Assembly (NCBI RefSeq): GCF_035013185.1
Contig: NZ_JAYGJO010000011.1
Span: 100,587 to 164,586 of the forward strand
Length of the DNA: 64,000 nt
Direction of reading: 5' to 3'
DNA from: Acerihabitans sp035013185
GTDB taxonomy: Bacteria > Pseudomonadota > Gammaproteobacteria > Enterobacterales > Enterobacteriaceae
Shown: positions 34,165 through 43,265 of the stretch, one piece after another
How the letters are laid out: each line of letters begins with the position of its first letter
Numbering within the stretch: the first letter of the stretch is position 1
The notes under the pieces: generated by a model
The model's database searches: none
What the model was told of the DNA's origin: nothing
What the model saw: the letters and a program-made list of their open reading frames with translations, nothing else
Program-made: the position numbers and the translations under genes

Positions 34165-36615
34165 TTAAATTCTGGCAACTTGCACGAGATTGGTATGGGA
34201 GGGATTGCCCTTGGCCAGCGGCGACGGACGTTGGGTCGTCAGCACGTTAATGCTGCCAGCGTGGTCGATACGGTTGCCATCGGGTGTATACCAGGCGCCT
34301 TCCGCCAAACCCACCACCCCAGGCATCATCCTTGGGGTGACCTTGGCGTTGATATGCAGTTCGCCGCGATCGTTGAACACCTTGATGACATCGCCGCTGT
34401 GAATGCCACGGGCTGACGCATCAATGGGATTAAGCCATATTTCCTGCGGATTGGCGGCCTTTAGCACCTCGACATTGCCATAGGTTGAATGGGTGCGCGA
34501 TTTGTAATGGAAGCCGGTTAATTGCAACGGATATTTCTGATTCAAGGGGTCATCGTAGTTTTCAAAACCGGCGCTATACACCGGCAGCGGATCGATAACA
34601 TCACCGGGTTTCAATTCCCAGGTTGCCGCCAGTTGTGCCAGCGCGGCGGAGTAAATTTCAATTTTACCCGACGGTGTGGTCAGCGGATGAGCAACGGGAT
34701 CAGCACGGAAGTCTTTGTACGCCACAAAATGTCCATCGGGATCACGCTGTTTGAAAATGCCCTGAGCCTGGAATTGTTCAAATTCAGGCAAGGCCGGCAC
34801 ATTGGCGCGTGATTGCTGGTAAATATAACGCATCCACTGTTCTTGGGTCCGCCCTTCGGTATATTGCTGTTCCACACCCATCCGGCGTGCGATCTCACTG
34901 GTCATGTCATAAATCGTTTTGCATTCAAAACGCGGTTTGATCGCCTGGCTGGCAAAAATCACGTAGCCCATATTGCCGCTTGAGGCATCCAGACAAAAAT
35001 CCATTTGTTCGGAGGCGGTGCAATCGGGCAGCACCAGATCGGCATATTTCGCTGATGCCGTCATATGGTTGTCGATCACCACAATCATCTCGCACTTCTT
35101 GTCATCTTGCAGAATGTCGTGGGTGCGGTTAATTTCCGAATGCTGATTGACCAGACAATTACCGGCGTAGTTCCAAATAAACTTAATCGGTACGTCCAGC
35201 TTATCCTTACCGCGTACGCCATCACGTGTGGCGGTCATCTCGGGGCCACGCTCAATCGCATCGGTCCACATAAACATGGAGATGCTGGTTTTAACCGGAT
35301 TGTCTAAGGTGGGCATGCGGACAAAAGGAATTTCATAGCCCCCTTCTCGGGCACCGCTGTTACCGCCGTTAATACCAACGTTGCCGGTAAGAATTGCCAA
35401 CATGGCTATGGCCCGGCTGGTGGTTTCACCGTTGGCATGCCGCTGCGGTCCCCAACCTTGGCAGATATAGGCCGGTTTGGCGCTGCCGATTTCCCGACCC
35501 AACTGGATAATGCGATTGGTAGGAATACCCGTAATTTTGGTGGCCCAGGCCGGCGTTTTGGCCGTGGCATCTGCGCCCTGGCCCATAATATAGGCCTTAT
35601 AATGCCCGTTGGCCGGTGCGTCGGTGGGCATGGTCGTTTCATCGTAACCGACACAATATTTATCCAAAAACGGCTGGTCCACCAGGTTCTCGGAAATCAA
35701 TACATAGGCCAACGCGGCAGCCAGCGCAGCATCGGTACCAGGCCGAATAGGCAGCCATTGGTCTTCGCGGCCGGCGGCCGTATCGGTATAGCGGGGATCG
35801 ATAACAATCATGCGGGTATTTGACAGCTCACGCGCCTGTTCCAGCAAGTAGGTGACACCCCCGCCACTCATGCGTGTTTCACCCGGATTATTGCCGAACA
35901 TCACCACCAGTTTGCTATTCACAATATCGGTCGGACTGTTGCCCTCCGCCCAACCGCCGTAGGTATAATTCAGTCCTGCCGCAATCTGCGCCGAACTGTA
36001 GTCGCCATACTGGTTGAGATAACCCCCACAACAATTCATCAGCCGGGCGATAAGCGATTTTCCCGGTGGCCAGGAGCGAGTCACGGTTCCGCCCAGGGTG
36101 CCGGTGCAATAATTCAGGTAGATGGACTCGTTGCCATACTCTTTAATAATGCGCTTGAGGTTATTACTGATGAGATCAAAAGCCTCATCCCAACTGATAC
36201 GCTTAAATTTGCCTTCACCGCGTTTACCGATGCGCAGCATCGGATATTTTAACCGATCGGGATTATAGACCCGCCGACGCATGGAACGTCCGCGTAAACA
36301 AGCACGTACCTGATGCAATCCCTGATAATGATCGTCACCGGTATTATCGGTTTCCACATATTTGATTTCACCGTCAACCACGTGCATTCGCAGTGGGCAA
36401 CGGCTGCCACAGTTCACCGTGCAAGCACTCCAGACAATTTTTTCATCGGCTGATGAATTAGCCGTTACCGCGCCGCTATCGGCATGTGCCTGTCGACTAA
36501 AGGGTAATGTTACGCCGCCAGCCGCCAACGCCAGACCGCACACGGTGCTGTCCTTGACCAGACTGCGCCTGGATAATTGTACTTTTAATAATGAGTTGCT
36601 TTCATTTTCACTCAT
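34165..36615 (-). CDS. dmsA: DMSO reductase molybdopterin subunit
   Basis: An 816-residue Mo-bis-MGD catalytic subunit, nearly the length of E. coli DmsA (814). The N-terminus holds a twin-arginine signal (SRRSLVK, then a hydrophobic run ending HADS). The [4Fe-4S] motif CTVNCGSRCPL with a later Cys in RACLRG follows, and NYCTGTLGGTVTRSWPPG, GNNPGETRMSGGGVTY and TQRPSPLAKGNPSHTNLVQV match DmsA as I recall it. It reduces DMSO and amine N-oxides at the periplasmic face of the membrane during anaerobic growth. The DmsD-type chaperone gene is not in the window. Confidence 0.95.
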   Translation of the reverse strand: MSENESNSLLKVQLSRRSLVKDSTVCGLALAAGGVTLPFSRQAHADSGAVTANSSADEKIVWSACTVNCGSRCPLRMHVVDGEIKYVETDNTGDDHYQGLHQVRACLRGRSMRRRVYNPDRLKYPMLRIGKRGEGKFKRISWDEAFDLISNNLKRIIKEYGNESIYLNYCTGTLGGTVTRSWPPGKSLIARLMNCCGGYLNQYGDYSSAQIAAGLNYTYGGWAEGNSPTDIVNSKLVVMFGNNPGETRMSGGGVTYLLEQARELSNTRMIVIDPRYTDTAAGREDQWLPIRPGTDAALAAALAYVLISENLVDQPFLDKYCVGYDETTMPTDAPANGHYKAYIMGQGADATAKTPAWATKITGIPTNRIIQLGREIGSAKPAYICQGWGPQRHANGETTSRAIAMLAILTGNVGINGGNSGAREGGYEIPFVRMPTLDNPVKTSISMFMWTDAIERGPEMTATRDGVRGKDKLDVPIKFIWNYAGNCLVNQHSEINRTHDILQDDKKCEMIVVIDNHMTASAKYADLVLPDCTASEQMDFCLDASSGNMGYVIFASQAIKPRFECKTIYDMTSEIARRMGVEQQYTEGRTQEQWMRYIYQQSRANVPALPEFEQFQAQGIFKQRDPDGHFVAYKDFRADPVAHPLTTPSGKIEIYSAALAQLAATWELKPGDVIDPLPVYSAGFENYDDPLNQKYPLQLTGFHYKSRTHSTYGNVEVLKAANPQEIWLNPIDASARGIHSGDVIKVFNDRGELHINAKVTPRMMPGVVGLAEGAWYTPDGNRIDHAGSINVLTTQRPSPLAKGNPSHTNLVQVARI

Positions 36616-36659
36616 AGTATTTTCCCTAGCCCCTACTTGGTCACCGCTTCACAATGGCT

Positions 36660-36772
36660 TATACCCGTTCTACTACGCATGGCAGGTGCACAGGTTTTAC
36701 TCGCTCACTGAGTGGGATCTTGAGGAGATACTGCGTCGTCACCGGCCTGCTATGCGAATTATTTAGGGTATA
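36660..36772. repeat. ERIC-type intergenic repeat, degenerate
   Basis: About 113 bases bounded by TATACCCGTTCTA and GCGAATTATTTAGGGTATA, the ends of the enterobacterial ERIC element, with a diverged centre. It lies between the proposed dmsA promoter and the dmsA start, so it would be in the 5' leader. Confidence 0.65.
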
Positions 36773-36859
36773 TTGATAATCGAAAAAACTGACCTTATTT
36801 AATTAACTCAAAAAAACGTCACCGTAACATTATTTTTATTTCATTTAACTATAGAGGGA

Positions 36860-36901
36860 ATATAACGCAGATGACGGGATGGGTGCATTGTTCAACATCA
36901 A
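36860..36901 (-). promoter_or_regulatory. FNR-dependent dmsA promoter
   Basis: Reading toward dmsA, TTGATGTTGAACAA at 36901-36888 matches the FNR box TTGAT-N4-ATCAA with one mismatch. A TTATAT hexamer at 36865-36860 places the box centre at -41.5, the class II FNR position. The predicted transcript start is near 36853, giving a leader of about 240 bases. Confidence 0.65.
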
Positions 36902-37332
36902 TAAAATCGTTGTATATATAATCACACAACGAAGTGGAAACAACAAATTTATGTGTAAAAATTTAGCATATGTATTCTAATTATTGGCGTGAAGGCAAGA
37001 CAAAAATGCAATGAATTTTAAGGTAATTACACCGGTAAAAGGCCGTGGTGTGCGAGCACAACCAACCTATCTGCCTGTACAGCATGACGGGATAGCATAA
37101 ATAATCCGTTTGACGTTTGACAATAGACTATTCATTGAAATAGTTCCTTAATATATTTTCGTCATTAAATGAGGTTATTTCAAGATCATCATCACGGTTT
37201 GAATGACATTCTCTATTGGCCCGGTTAAGGGTTATAGAGAAAAAGGATTGGTTTTATTCACTCATTCTGGGATGGATATCCGCTTTCGATAACCATTATC
37301 CGATGACCACTAAATTACCCTAAAAAATCCAT
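36902..37332. other. AT-rich gene-free stretch between dmsA and the LysR gene
   Basis: About 430 bases with no credible open frame. Apart from the FNR box at its left border, I see only short AT-rich runs and no recognised repeat or hairpin. Confidence 0.5.
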
Positions 37333-38229
37333 TTATTTCCACCCCTTAACCTGTTCTCTGATCAGATCTGCAAATTCACGCAGTACCGGGCCGACCTGGC
37401 TTTGCGGTTTGCCAAACACCAGGAAGATGGGGGTGTAGCGTGTCGACCCGGTAATCAAAGGCAATGTAACCAGTTCACCCTGTTGCAAATAGGGGTTAAT
37501 CAGTTCCAGTGGCAACCAACCATACCCCACGGCGGAACGCACGGCTTGTAGCGCGGAATCAAAGGTGGAGAACGACCATAACGGCTGGCTTTCCAACTGA
37601 CGGGACGGCCGTTTGTCGCGTGTCAGCCGTTCTGAAATGACCACCCGCCGATAGGGGGACAATTGGGCAAAGGTCAAGGGGACGCCCAGTTGCAGCAAGG
37701 GGTGCTGCTTTGCCGCAACCGCGACAAAAGGAATATCGAGCAAATACTCACTTTCACTCACCCACTGTTCCGGTAAATCAGCACACAGAAAAATATCACC
37801 ACCGGCATTCTCTAACGCGTTTGCGGTTTCACCACGCAAAATTTCCACCAGCTCGATATGGACCTGGGGATAGATCTGATTAAATTTTTTAAGTGCATTA
37901 AACACAATTGACTTGGGCAGCATAGCATCAATGCGAATATTGATGCGCAACGGCGAGCCTTGCAGCAGCAGCCTAGCATTTTGTTCCAGTCCGTCAAAAC
38001 CGCTTAGCAATACCCGCGCCTGGGCCAGTAATTGTTCCCCTTCGGCGGTCAGTTCAGCCCGCCGTCCCGCCGTACGCAACAGCTTGATACCCAGTCGCTG
38101 TTGCAGGGTGCTCAACGTGTAGCTGATGGTGGATTGGCTGCGATTGAGTTTGTCGGCCGCGCGGGCATAACTGCCGCTATCGACCACCTCTTTTAACGTC
38201 AACCATTGTTCGAGTGTCGTGCGGTTCAT
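37333..38229 (-). CDS. LysR-family regulator next to phenolic acid decarboxylase
   Basis: A 298-residue LysR regulator: winged helix LKEVVDSGSYARAADKLNRSQSTISYTLSTLQQRLGIKLL at about 12-51, then a substrate-binding domain with LRINIRIDAML, SPYRRVVISERL and VGYGWLPLELI. It is divergent from padC, so it probably senses hydroxycinnamic acids and activates padC; many firmicutes use PadR for the same job. Confidence 0.85.
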   Translation of the reverse strand: MNRTTLEQWLTLKEVVDSGSYARAADKLNRSQSTISYTLSTLQQRLGIKLLRTAGRRAELTAEGEQLLAQARVLLSGFDGLEQNARLLLQGSPLRINIRIDAMLPKSIVFNALKKFNQIYPQVHIELVEILRGETANALENAGGDIFLCADLPEQWVSESEYLLDIPFVAVAAKQHPLLQLGVPLTFAQLSPYRRVVISERLTRDKRPSRQLESQPLWSFSTFDSALQAVRSAVGYGWLPLELINPYLQQGELVTLPLITGSTRYTPIFLVFGKPQSQVGPVLREFADLIREQVKGWK

Positions 38230-38249
38230 ATTACCAACAGGTCTAAAAA

Positions 38250-38268
38250 ATCGATTAATTGTATCGAT
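38250..38268. promoter_or_regulatory. LysR-type operator candidate
   Basis: ATCGAT at 38250-38255 and 38263-38268, separated by 7 bases, form a symmetric site (GAT-N7-ATC core) of LysR type, 21 bases before the regulator start and 77 before padC. Confidence 0.5.
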
Positions 38269-38344
38269 AATTTACGCTTATTATTCGAAAAATATCAACG
38301 TATGCTGCCAGTAGGTTATTTAATCCACACAATTGAGGTGAGTT

Positions 38345-38851
38345 ATGGCACATTTTGATAAGCACGATTTAAGCCATTTTTTAGGTAAACATCTGGTTTA
38401 TACCTACGATAATGGTTGGAATTATGAAATCTACGTTAAAAATGCCACCACGCTGGACTACCGAATCCACAGCGGCATCGTGGCCAATCGCTGGGTCAAA
38501 AACCAAACCGCGTTTATCAACCGGGTGGCGGAAGAAACCTATAAAATTTCATGGACCGAACCCACCGGCACCGACGTGAGTTTGATCGCCAACCTGACCG
38601 ATCGGTTATTTCACGGCACGATATTTTTCCCACGTTGGGTGATAAACCATCCGGAGAAGACCGTGTGTTTTCAAAATGATCATATCGCGCAAATGGAGTC
38701 TTATCGCACCGCAGGACCGGCTTATCCCACCGAAGTGATCGATGAATTCGCCACCATTACCTTTGTCCGCGATTGCGGTGTGGACAATGACCAGGTGATT
38801 GACTGCCCCGCCAGCGAGCTGCCCGCGGATTTCCCAGCGAACTTACGTTAA
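38345..38851 (+). CDS. padC: phenolic acid decarboxylase
   Basis: A 168-residue cofactor-free lipocalin-fold enzyme that turns p-coumaric, ferulic and caffeic acids into vinylphenols and CO2. The family blocks are complete: FLGKHLVYTYDNGWNYEIYV with the catalytic Tyr pair, DYRIHSGIVANRWVKNQ with the Arg, VAEETYKISWTEPTGTDVSL with the Glu, and HGTIFFPRWV. GAGGTGAG precedes the ATG. This trait points to contact with plant material. Confidence 0.95.
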   Translation: MAHFDKHDLSHFLGKHLVYTYDNGWNYEIYVKNATTLDYRIHSGIVANRWVKNQTAFINRVAEETYKISWTEPTGTDVSLIANLTDRLFHGTIFFPRWVINHPEKTVCFQNDHIAQMESYRTAGPAYPTEVIDEFATITFVRDCGVDNDQVIDCPASELPADFPANLR

Positions 38852-39010
38852 ACCCCGACGAAATTCGTGGTGATCCTTGGTTTGCTGGCCTTGGGTCGGG
38901 AAATCAACCCTATCGATGTCCAGCAGCAGAGAGGTTGGTGAGTCTAGGGCGGACAATGCGGCATGGGTAACGGCCAATACCGAAAAGCGTGGGTATGATA
39001 TAAGATAGAC

Positions 39011-39037
39011 GGAGCCGTGGCGTCAGCTCACGGCTCC
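39011..39037. terminator. hairpin between padC and frdB
   Basis: A perfect 9-bp stem, GGAGCCGTG at 39011-39019 and CACGGCTCC at 39029-39037, with a 9-base loop, between convergent genes. It is closer to frdB (39 bases) than to padC. Confidence 0.55.
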
Positions 39038-39075
39038 TGATGGTACCAGAAGGATATCTGCCTACTGCGGCTTAA

Positions 39076-39903
39076 TTAATAAACCGTCTTGCAGCTGATG
39101 GTGGCCATTTTCCTACGTAAAAATGCGATTTGTGTCTGCAGCGGCAACTGTTTCGGACAGACATCATGGCAGCCGAGCAATGACATACATCCAAAGACGC
39201 CATTATCATCACCGATAACCTCATAATAGTCCTCATCGCTGCGCTCATCGCGGGGATCCATACGAAAACGCGCGATTTTACCCAAGCCTACCGCCCCCAC
39301 AAAATCGTGTCTCATCTGCGCAGTGCCGCATGCGGCAATACAAGAACCGCATTCAACGCAGCGGTCGAGTTCGTAGATCTTATCGGCCAACAACGGATCC
39401 ATCCGTTCCTCGGCTTTACTCAGATTGAGTTCCTGCTCTTTGGTATGCACCCAGTTTTCCAGCCGTTCGCTCATGCCGTGCATCCATTTGCCGGTATTGA
39501 CGGACAGGTCACCAATCAGTTCAAAGAACGGCAGTGGCGTCAACGAGATTTCGGTGCCAAGGGCTTTGGTCAATGTACGGCACGCCAGTTGCGGACGACC
39601 ATTGATGATAATCGCGCAACTGCCGCAAATACCGGCACGGCAGACAAAATCAAACTGCAGCGTTGGATCCTGATACTGGCGAATTTCATTGAGCGCAATA
39701 AACAGGGTCATCCCTTCTGCTTCTTCGATTTGATAGGATTGCATATGCGGCTTGCTATCCGGATCTTGTGGGTTATAGCGCAATACCCGGATCGTCAACA
39801 TCCGCTCTTGTTTTGGCCTATCACTCTGCTCGGTAGTCGCCGCAGCAGGGAGCGTGGTGTCGGAAGTGGCAACTTTTTGTTTTTCTGTCATCTGTAGGCT
39901 CAT
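39076..39903 (-). CDS. frdB: fumarate reductase iron-sulfur subunit, Wolinella type
   Basis: A 275-residue subunit with a [2Fe-2S] domain (CRAGICGSCAIIINGRPQLACRT) and two more cluster motifs (CVECGSCIAACGT and CMSLLGCHDVCPKQLPL). The second motif keeps Cys in both first positions. Length and the long N-terminal extension (about 35 residues) fit the epsilonproteobacterial type better than E. coli FrdB (244 residues). It passes electrons between the dihaem cytochrome and FrdA. It overlaps frdA by an ATGA. Confidence 0.9.
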   Translation of the reverse strand: MSLQMTEKQKVATSDTTLPAAATTEQSDRPKQERMLTIRVLRYNPQDPDSKPHMQSYQIEEAEGMTLFIALNEIRQYQDPTLQFDFVCRAGICGSCAIIINGRPQLACRTLTKALGTEISLTPLPFFELIGDLSVNTGKWMHGMSERLENWVHTKEQELNLSKAEERMDPLLADKIYELDRCVECGSCIAACGTAQMRHDFVGAVGLGKIARFRMDPRDERSDEDYYEVIGDDNGVFGCMSLLGCHDVCPKQLPLQTQIAFLRRKMATISCKTVY

Positions 39904-41885
39904 CTATCCAAGGGCTCATCAATGCGTTCATTACGTCCACGCAGTTTTTCGGGCAGCTTATCTTCGTACGGCATGATAGCGTTCTGAATGGCAAAGCGAT
40001 CTTGCCCGACCATCTGTTTTTTGATTTCCTCGACTTCCGTCATACGCTTGGGCGTATCGGGATGTTCGATATAATCTTTTGCCCCGTAGCCACGCCAGCC
40101 TGGAGGGAGTTCCATTTTCATAATGTCCTGCGCTTCGTACTGTAATTCCGGCAGCGTAGCATTTTCATCCTTCCAAAAAGACAGGGTACGTTTGAGCCAC
40201 TGCTGATCATCACGATGCGGGAAATCTTTGCGGAAGTGAGCCCCACGACTTTCGGTACGTTGCAATGCACCATAGGCAATCGTCAGCGCCAACTTAATCA
40301 TCTTCTGCACCCGGTAAGCCATCACCAGTTCAGGGTTAGCACCCGCCACTTTGCTGCCAACGCCAATATTGCGACTGCGCACCAATAATTCCTGCAGTTT
40401 GGCGACCCCCGCTTCCAGCGCCGGACCATCGCGGAAAATACCCACGGAGCTGGTCATGGCATCCTGCATTTCCAGGTTGAGCGTAAAGGGATTTTCAGTG
40501 CCCTTGCCGTTGAGCAGCACGGCGAGTTTTGCCTGTTCCCGTTGACCAAATTCGTTCACCAATCCCATGGGGATATCGACACTATTGGCGGTGTTATCAC
40601 AAAAATCAGCAATATGCTCACCGACAATCATGCCGGCGACCACGGTTTCCGCTACCGAATTTCCGCCCAAACGATTAAAACCATGCATATCCCAACACGC
40701 GGCTTCCCCAGCGGAAAACAGTCCCTTCAACGCGGGAGATTCTCCGGTTGGTTTGGTACGAACCCCACCCATAGTATAGTGCTGCGCCGGACGAACCGGG
40801 ATCCATTTTTCTGCCGGATCAATACCCAGGAAACTCTCGCAGATCTCTTTCACTTCGCGCAGGTCATGCTCAATGTGATGGCGTCCAAGCAGCGTGATAT
40901 CCAGCCATAAATGATCGCCAAAACGAGATTTTACGCCCTTGCCTTTAAGAATATGCTCTTCCATCCGCCGAGAAACCACATCACGGGAAGCCAGCTCTTT
41001 TTTCTCCGGTTCATAGTCCGGCATAAAACGATGACCATCGACGTCCCGCAGCAACCCGCCATCGCCACGACAGCCTTCCGTCACCAAAATACCCGCCGGA
41101 ACGATAGCGGTCGGATGAAATTGTACGGCTTCCATATTACCCAGTGGCGTAACACCGGTCTCTAGCGCCAGCGCATGACCCATGCCTTCGCAAATGATGG
41201 CGTTGGTGGATACCCGATACAGTTTGCCGGCACCGCCGGTGGCAATGGTGGTGGCTTTGGCCACGTAAGCCACCAGTTCTCCGGTGATCAGGTCGCGTAC
41301 AATGGCGCCATAACAGCGTGAACCGTCATGAATCAGCGCCAGGGCTTCCTTACGTTCATGAATGGTGATTTTTTCAGCAATGGCACGATCGCTGACGGTA
41401 AACAACATGGCGTGCCCGGTACCATCGGACACATAGCAGGTACGCCATTTTTTCGTACCGCCAAAATCGCGCTGCGCAATCAGCCCCTGCGCTTCTTCAC
41501 GTTCGGTAAGTGTCACTTTTTGACTGTTGATGATGACCTCACGGTCACCCTTGGTGATGCGGCTCCACGGGCAGCCCCAGGCAGCCAGTTCGCGTACGGC
41601 TTTAGGCGAGGTGTTGACAAACATGCGCACCACATCCTGATCCGCCCCCCAGTCACTGCCACGCACCGTATCTTCGAAATGGATGTCCTCAGTATCGCCC
41701 TGTCCTTTGATGACATTTGCTAGCGAGGCCTGCATACCGCCTTGGGCGGCAGCGGAATGAGAACGTTTTGGCGGAACCAACGAGAGAATAGTGACATCAT
41801 GTCCGCGGCGTTTTGCACCAATACCGACCCGTAAGCCAGCCAGACCGCCGCCAATAACCAATACGTCCGTTACGATAGTTTTCAT
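39900..41885 (-). CDS. frdA: fumarate reductase flavoprotein subunit, Wolinella type
   Basis: A 661-residue flavoprotein (W. succinogenes FrdA is about 656). FAD-binding GGGLAGLRVGIGAKRRG, covalent-FAD block RSHSAAAQGGMQASL, active-site blocks QFHPTAIVPAGILVTEGCRGDGG and RPAQHYTMGGVRT, and GEAACWDMHGFNRLGGNS are all present. It reduces fumarate at the cytoplasmic side; reverse succinate oxidation is possible in principle. ATGA overlaps tie it to both neighbours, in the order frdC-frdA-frdB as in Wolinella. Confidence 0.93.
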   Translation of the reverse strand: MKTIVTDVLVIGGGLAGLRVGIGAKRRGHDVTILSLVPPKRSHSAAAQGGMQASLANVIKGQGDTEDIHFEDTVRGSDWGADQDVVRMFVNTSPKAVRELAAWGCPWSRITKGDREVIINSQKVTLTEREEAQGLIAQRDFGGTKKWRTCYVSDGTGHAMLFTVSDRAIAEKITIHERKEALALIHDGSRCYGAIVRDLITGELVAYVAKATTIATGGAGKLYRVSTNAIICEGMGHALALETGVTPLGNMEAVQFHPTAIVPAGILVTEGCRGDGGLLRDVDGHRFMPDYEPEKKELASRDVVSRRMEEHILKGKGVKSRFGDHLWLDITLLGRHHIEHDLREVKEICESFLGIDPAEKWIPVRPAQHYTMGGVRTKPTGESPALKGLFSAGEAACWDMHGFNRLGGNSVAETVVAGMIVGEHIADFCDNTANSVDIPMGLVNEFGQREQAKLAVLLNGKGTENPFTLNLEMQDAMTSSVGIFRDGPALEAGVAKLQELLVRSRNIGVGSKVAGANPELVMAYRVQKMIKLALTIAYGALQRTESRGAHFRKDFPHRDDQQWLKRTLSFWKDENATLPELQYEAQDIMKMELPPGWRGYGAKDYIEHPDTPKRMTEVEEIKKQMVGQDRFAIQNAIMPYEDKLPEKLRGRNERIDEPLDR

Positions 41886-42655
41886 TTGCTACCCTCATTT
41901 ACTGAATCAACTGCCCAGGACGGGGTGTAGCGTTCATTAGGATGATCTCTGTGGTCATAACCAGTCTTCATATAAGCGACCAACGTCAGTAAGCCGATGA
42001 TAAGGAAAAAAGCGGTCAAACCCCATTTCACTTTTCTTAGGGTTTCGCGCGGCGCATTAGGAATACACCACTTGATCGCCAGACGATATATGCCAATACC
42101 GCCATGTAATTCAATTGCTAATAACATGATGAGGTAGAAAGGCCACAACATGTCGGTCCACATACGTGCACCGGAACCGTATGGGCCGATATTTTCCGGC
42201 CAGAAAAACATTTGGTAGAGATGTGCCGACGCCAGGAAAAATAAGGCAAAACCGGTATATACCTGCCAGATCCATAGGGTAGTATCACCATGGTGCATAC
42301 CTTTCATATGGACGCGATAGGCGTGGTATTGTTTATAACTGGCAGGGAACTTTCTTACCGCCAGCATGGCATGGACCACAAAAAGCACGGCAACCACACC
42401 AACAACAATGGAAACGATCCACGGGTAGCTTTTACCACCGGTAAAAAAATAACCTTCAAAAAATTTGGTCACGGCCCACATCACATCGCGTCCCAACAAG
42501 ATCGTTGCGACAAAAAACATATGACCACACATAAACAGAAATAACAGCAATCCCGAGAGGCTTTGCAATAAATCAAGCCGGGCAGGTATGCGCGATTTCT
42601 TGATTTTATCGGTCAAACCCGCTCGGTCGATCAATACATCTTCTTCTTTTGACAT
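41882..42655 (-). CDS. frdC: dihaem cytochrome b anchor of fumarate reductase, Wolinella type
   Basis: A 257-residue membrane protein with five hydrophobic helices, close to Wolinella FrdC (256 residues). The four haem His are found at H45 (CGHMFF), H95 (VVHAML), H145 (SAHLYQ) and H184 (ELHGG); Wolinella uses H44, H93, H143 and H182. The Glu residues discussed for quinol oxidation and the E-pathway, Wolinella E66 and E180, correspond to E67 and E182. E. coli instead uses two small haem-free anchors, FrdC and FrdD. An FNR-type promoter precedes the gene. Confidence 0.93.
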   Translation of the reverse strand: MSKEEDVLIDRAGLTDKIKKSRIPARLDLLQSLSGLLLFLFMCGHMFFVATILLGRDVMWAVTKFFEGYFFTGGKSYPWIVSIVVGVVAVLFVVHAMLAVRKFPASYKQYHAYRVHMKGMHHGDTTLWIWQVYTGFALFFLASAHLYQMFFWPENIGPYGSGARMWTDMLWPFYLIMLLAIELHGGIGIYRLAIKWCIPNAPRETLRKVKWGLTAFFLIIGLLTLVAYMKTGYDHRDHPNERYTPSWAVDSVNEGSK

Positions 42656-42711
42656 GGAGTCACTCCATTGGAAACAAGAAAAGCAAAAAAATCTTTAATT
42701 TAGGTAAGTAG

Positions 42712-42751
42712 GTTATAAGGATCGGGTTAACACTGTCTTGATTTCAGTCAA
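42712..42751 (-). promoter_or_regulatory. FNR-dependent frdCAB promoter
   Basis: Toward frdC, TTGACTGAAATCAA at 42751-42738 fits the FNR box with one mismatch. A TATAAC hexamer at 42717-42712 puts the box at about -39 to -40, close to the class II position. The leader would be about 50 bases. Confidence 0.6.
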
Positions 42752-43265
42752 GTCTAGCGAATGGAGTGAGGAATTATTATTTTTTTCTAAAAACAGCATA
42801 AGAAAATAAATAGGAAATTAATTAATATTTTATTGTAGCTAAATAAATTGGCCAAACATTGACACAGGTATCATTTATAAATTCGATGTTATGGATCGTT
42901 TAGGCCGGTTGATGATTTGGAATATCCAGCACCGGATCATATCGCATTAATCGGACTGAATTCCCTTCGCGTGGTCACCTATTTTGCAACGCTATCAGAT
43001 GCTATGCAAATTGACACGCTGTATCTGCCACACCCGATGAGGAGGGGGAGTGACTCACACACGGTATAAACGGGTTAATCGATTCATGACTTGGCAAGGT
43101 ATCCGGGGTTGCGCTATTTTACCCCTTAGTTGTGCCCCACCCTGATCTTTGAGCATCACCAGCGGGCATGGGCAGAAAACAACTGAGGCTGCTTCTTTGA
43201 TAAATAAGCCGTAATCATGTCGTTGGAAGCCTGGTAAGGTCGGTTCGTCACAGAGAACTCTCATC
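42752..43265. other. gene-free region between frdC and the PfpI gene
   Basis: About 510 bases, AT-rich on the left. The short frame on the minus strand at 43055-43288 has no family resemblance or ribosome binding site. I see no convincing hairpin or repeat. Confidence 0.5.

Noticed and set aside
39076..42655. Succinate dehydrogenase instead of fumarate reductase
   Set aside because: Gene order, the dihaem anchor with Wolinella-matching residues, the FNR-type promoter and the Hyb/Dcu neighbours favour fumarate reductase, though reversibility cannot be excluded.
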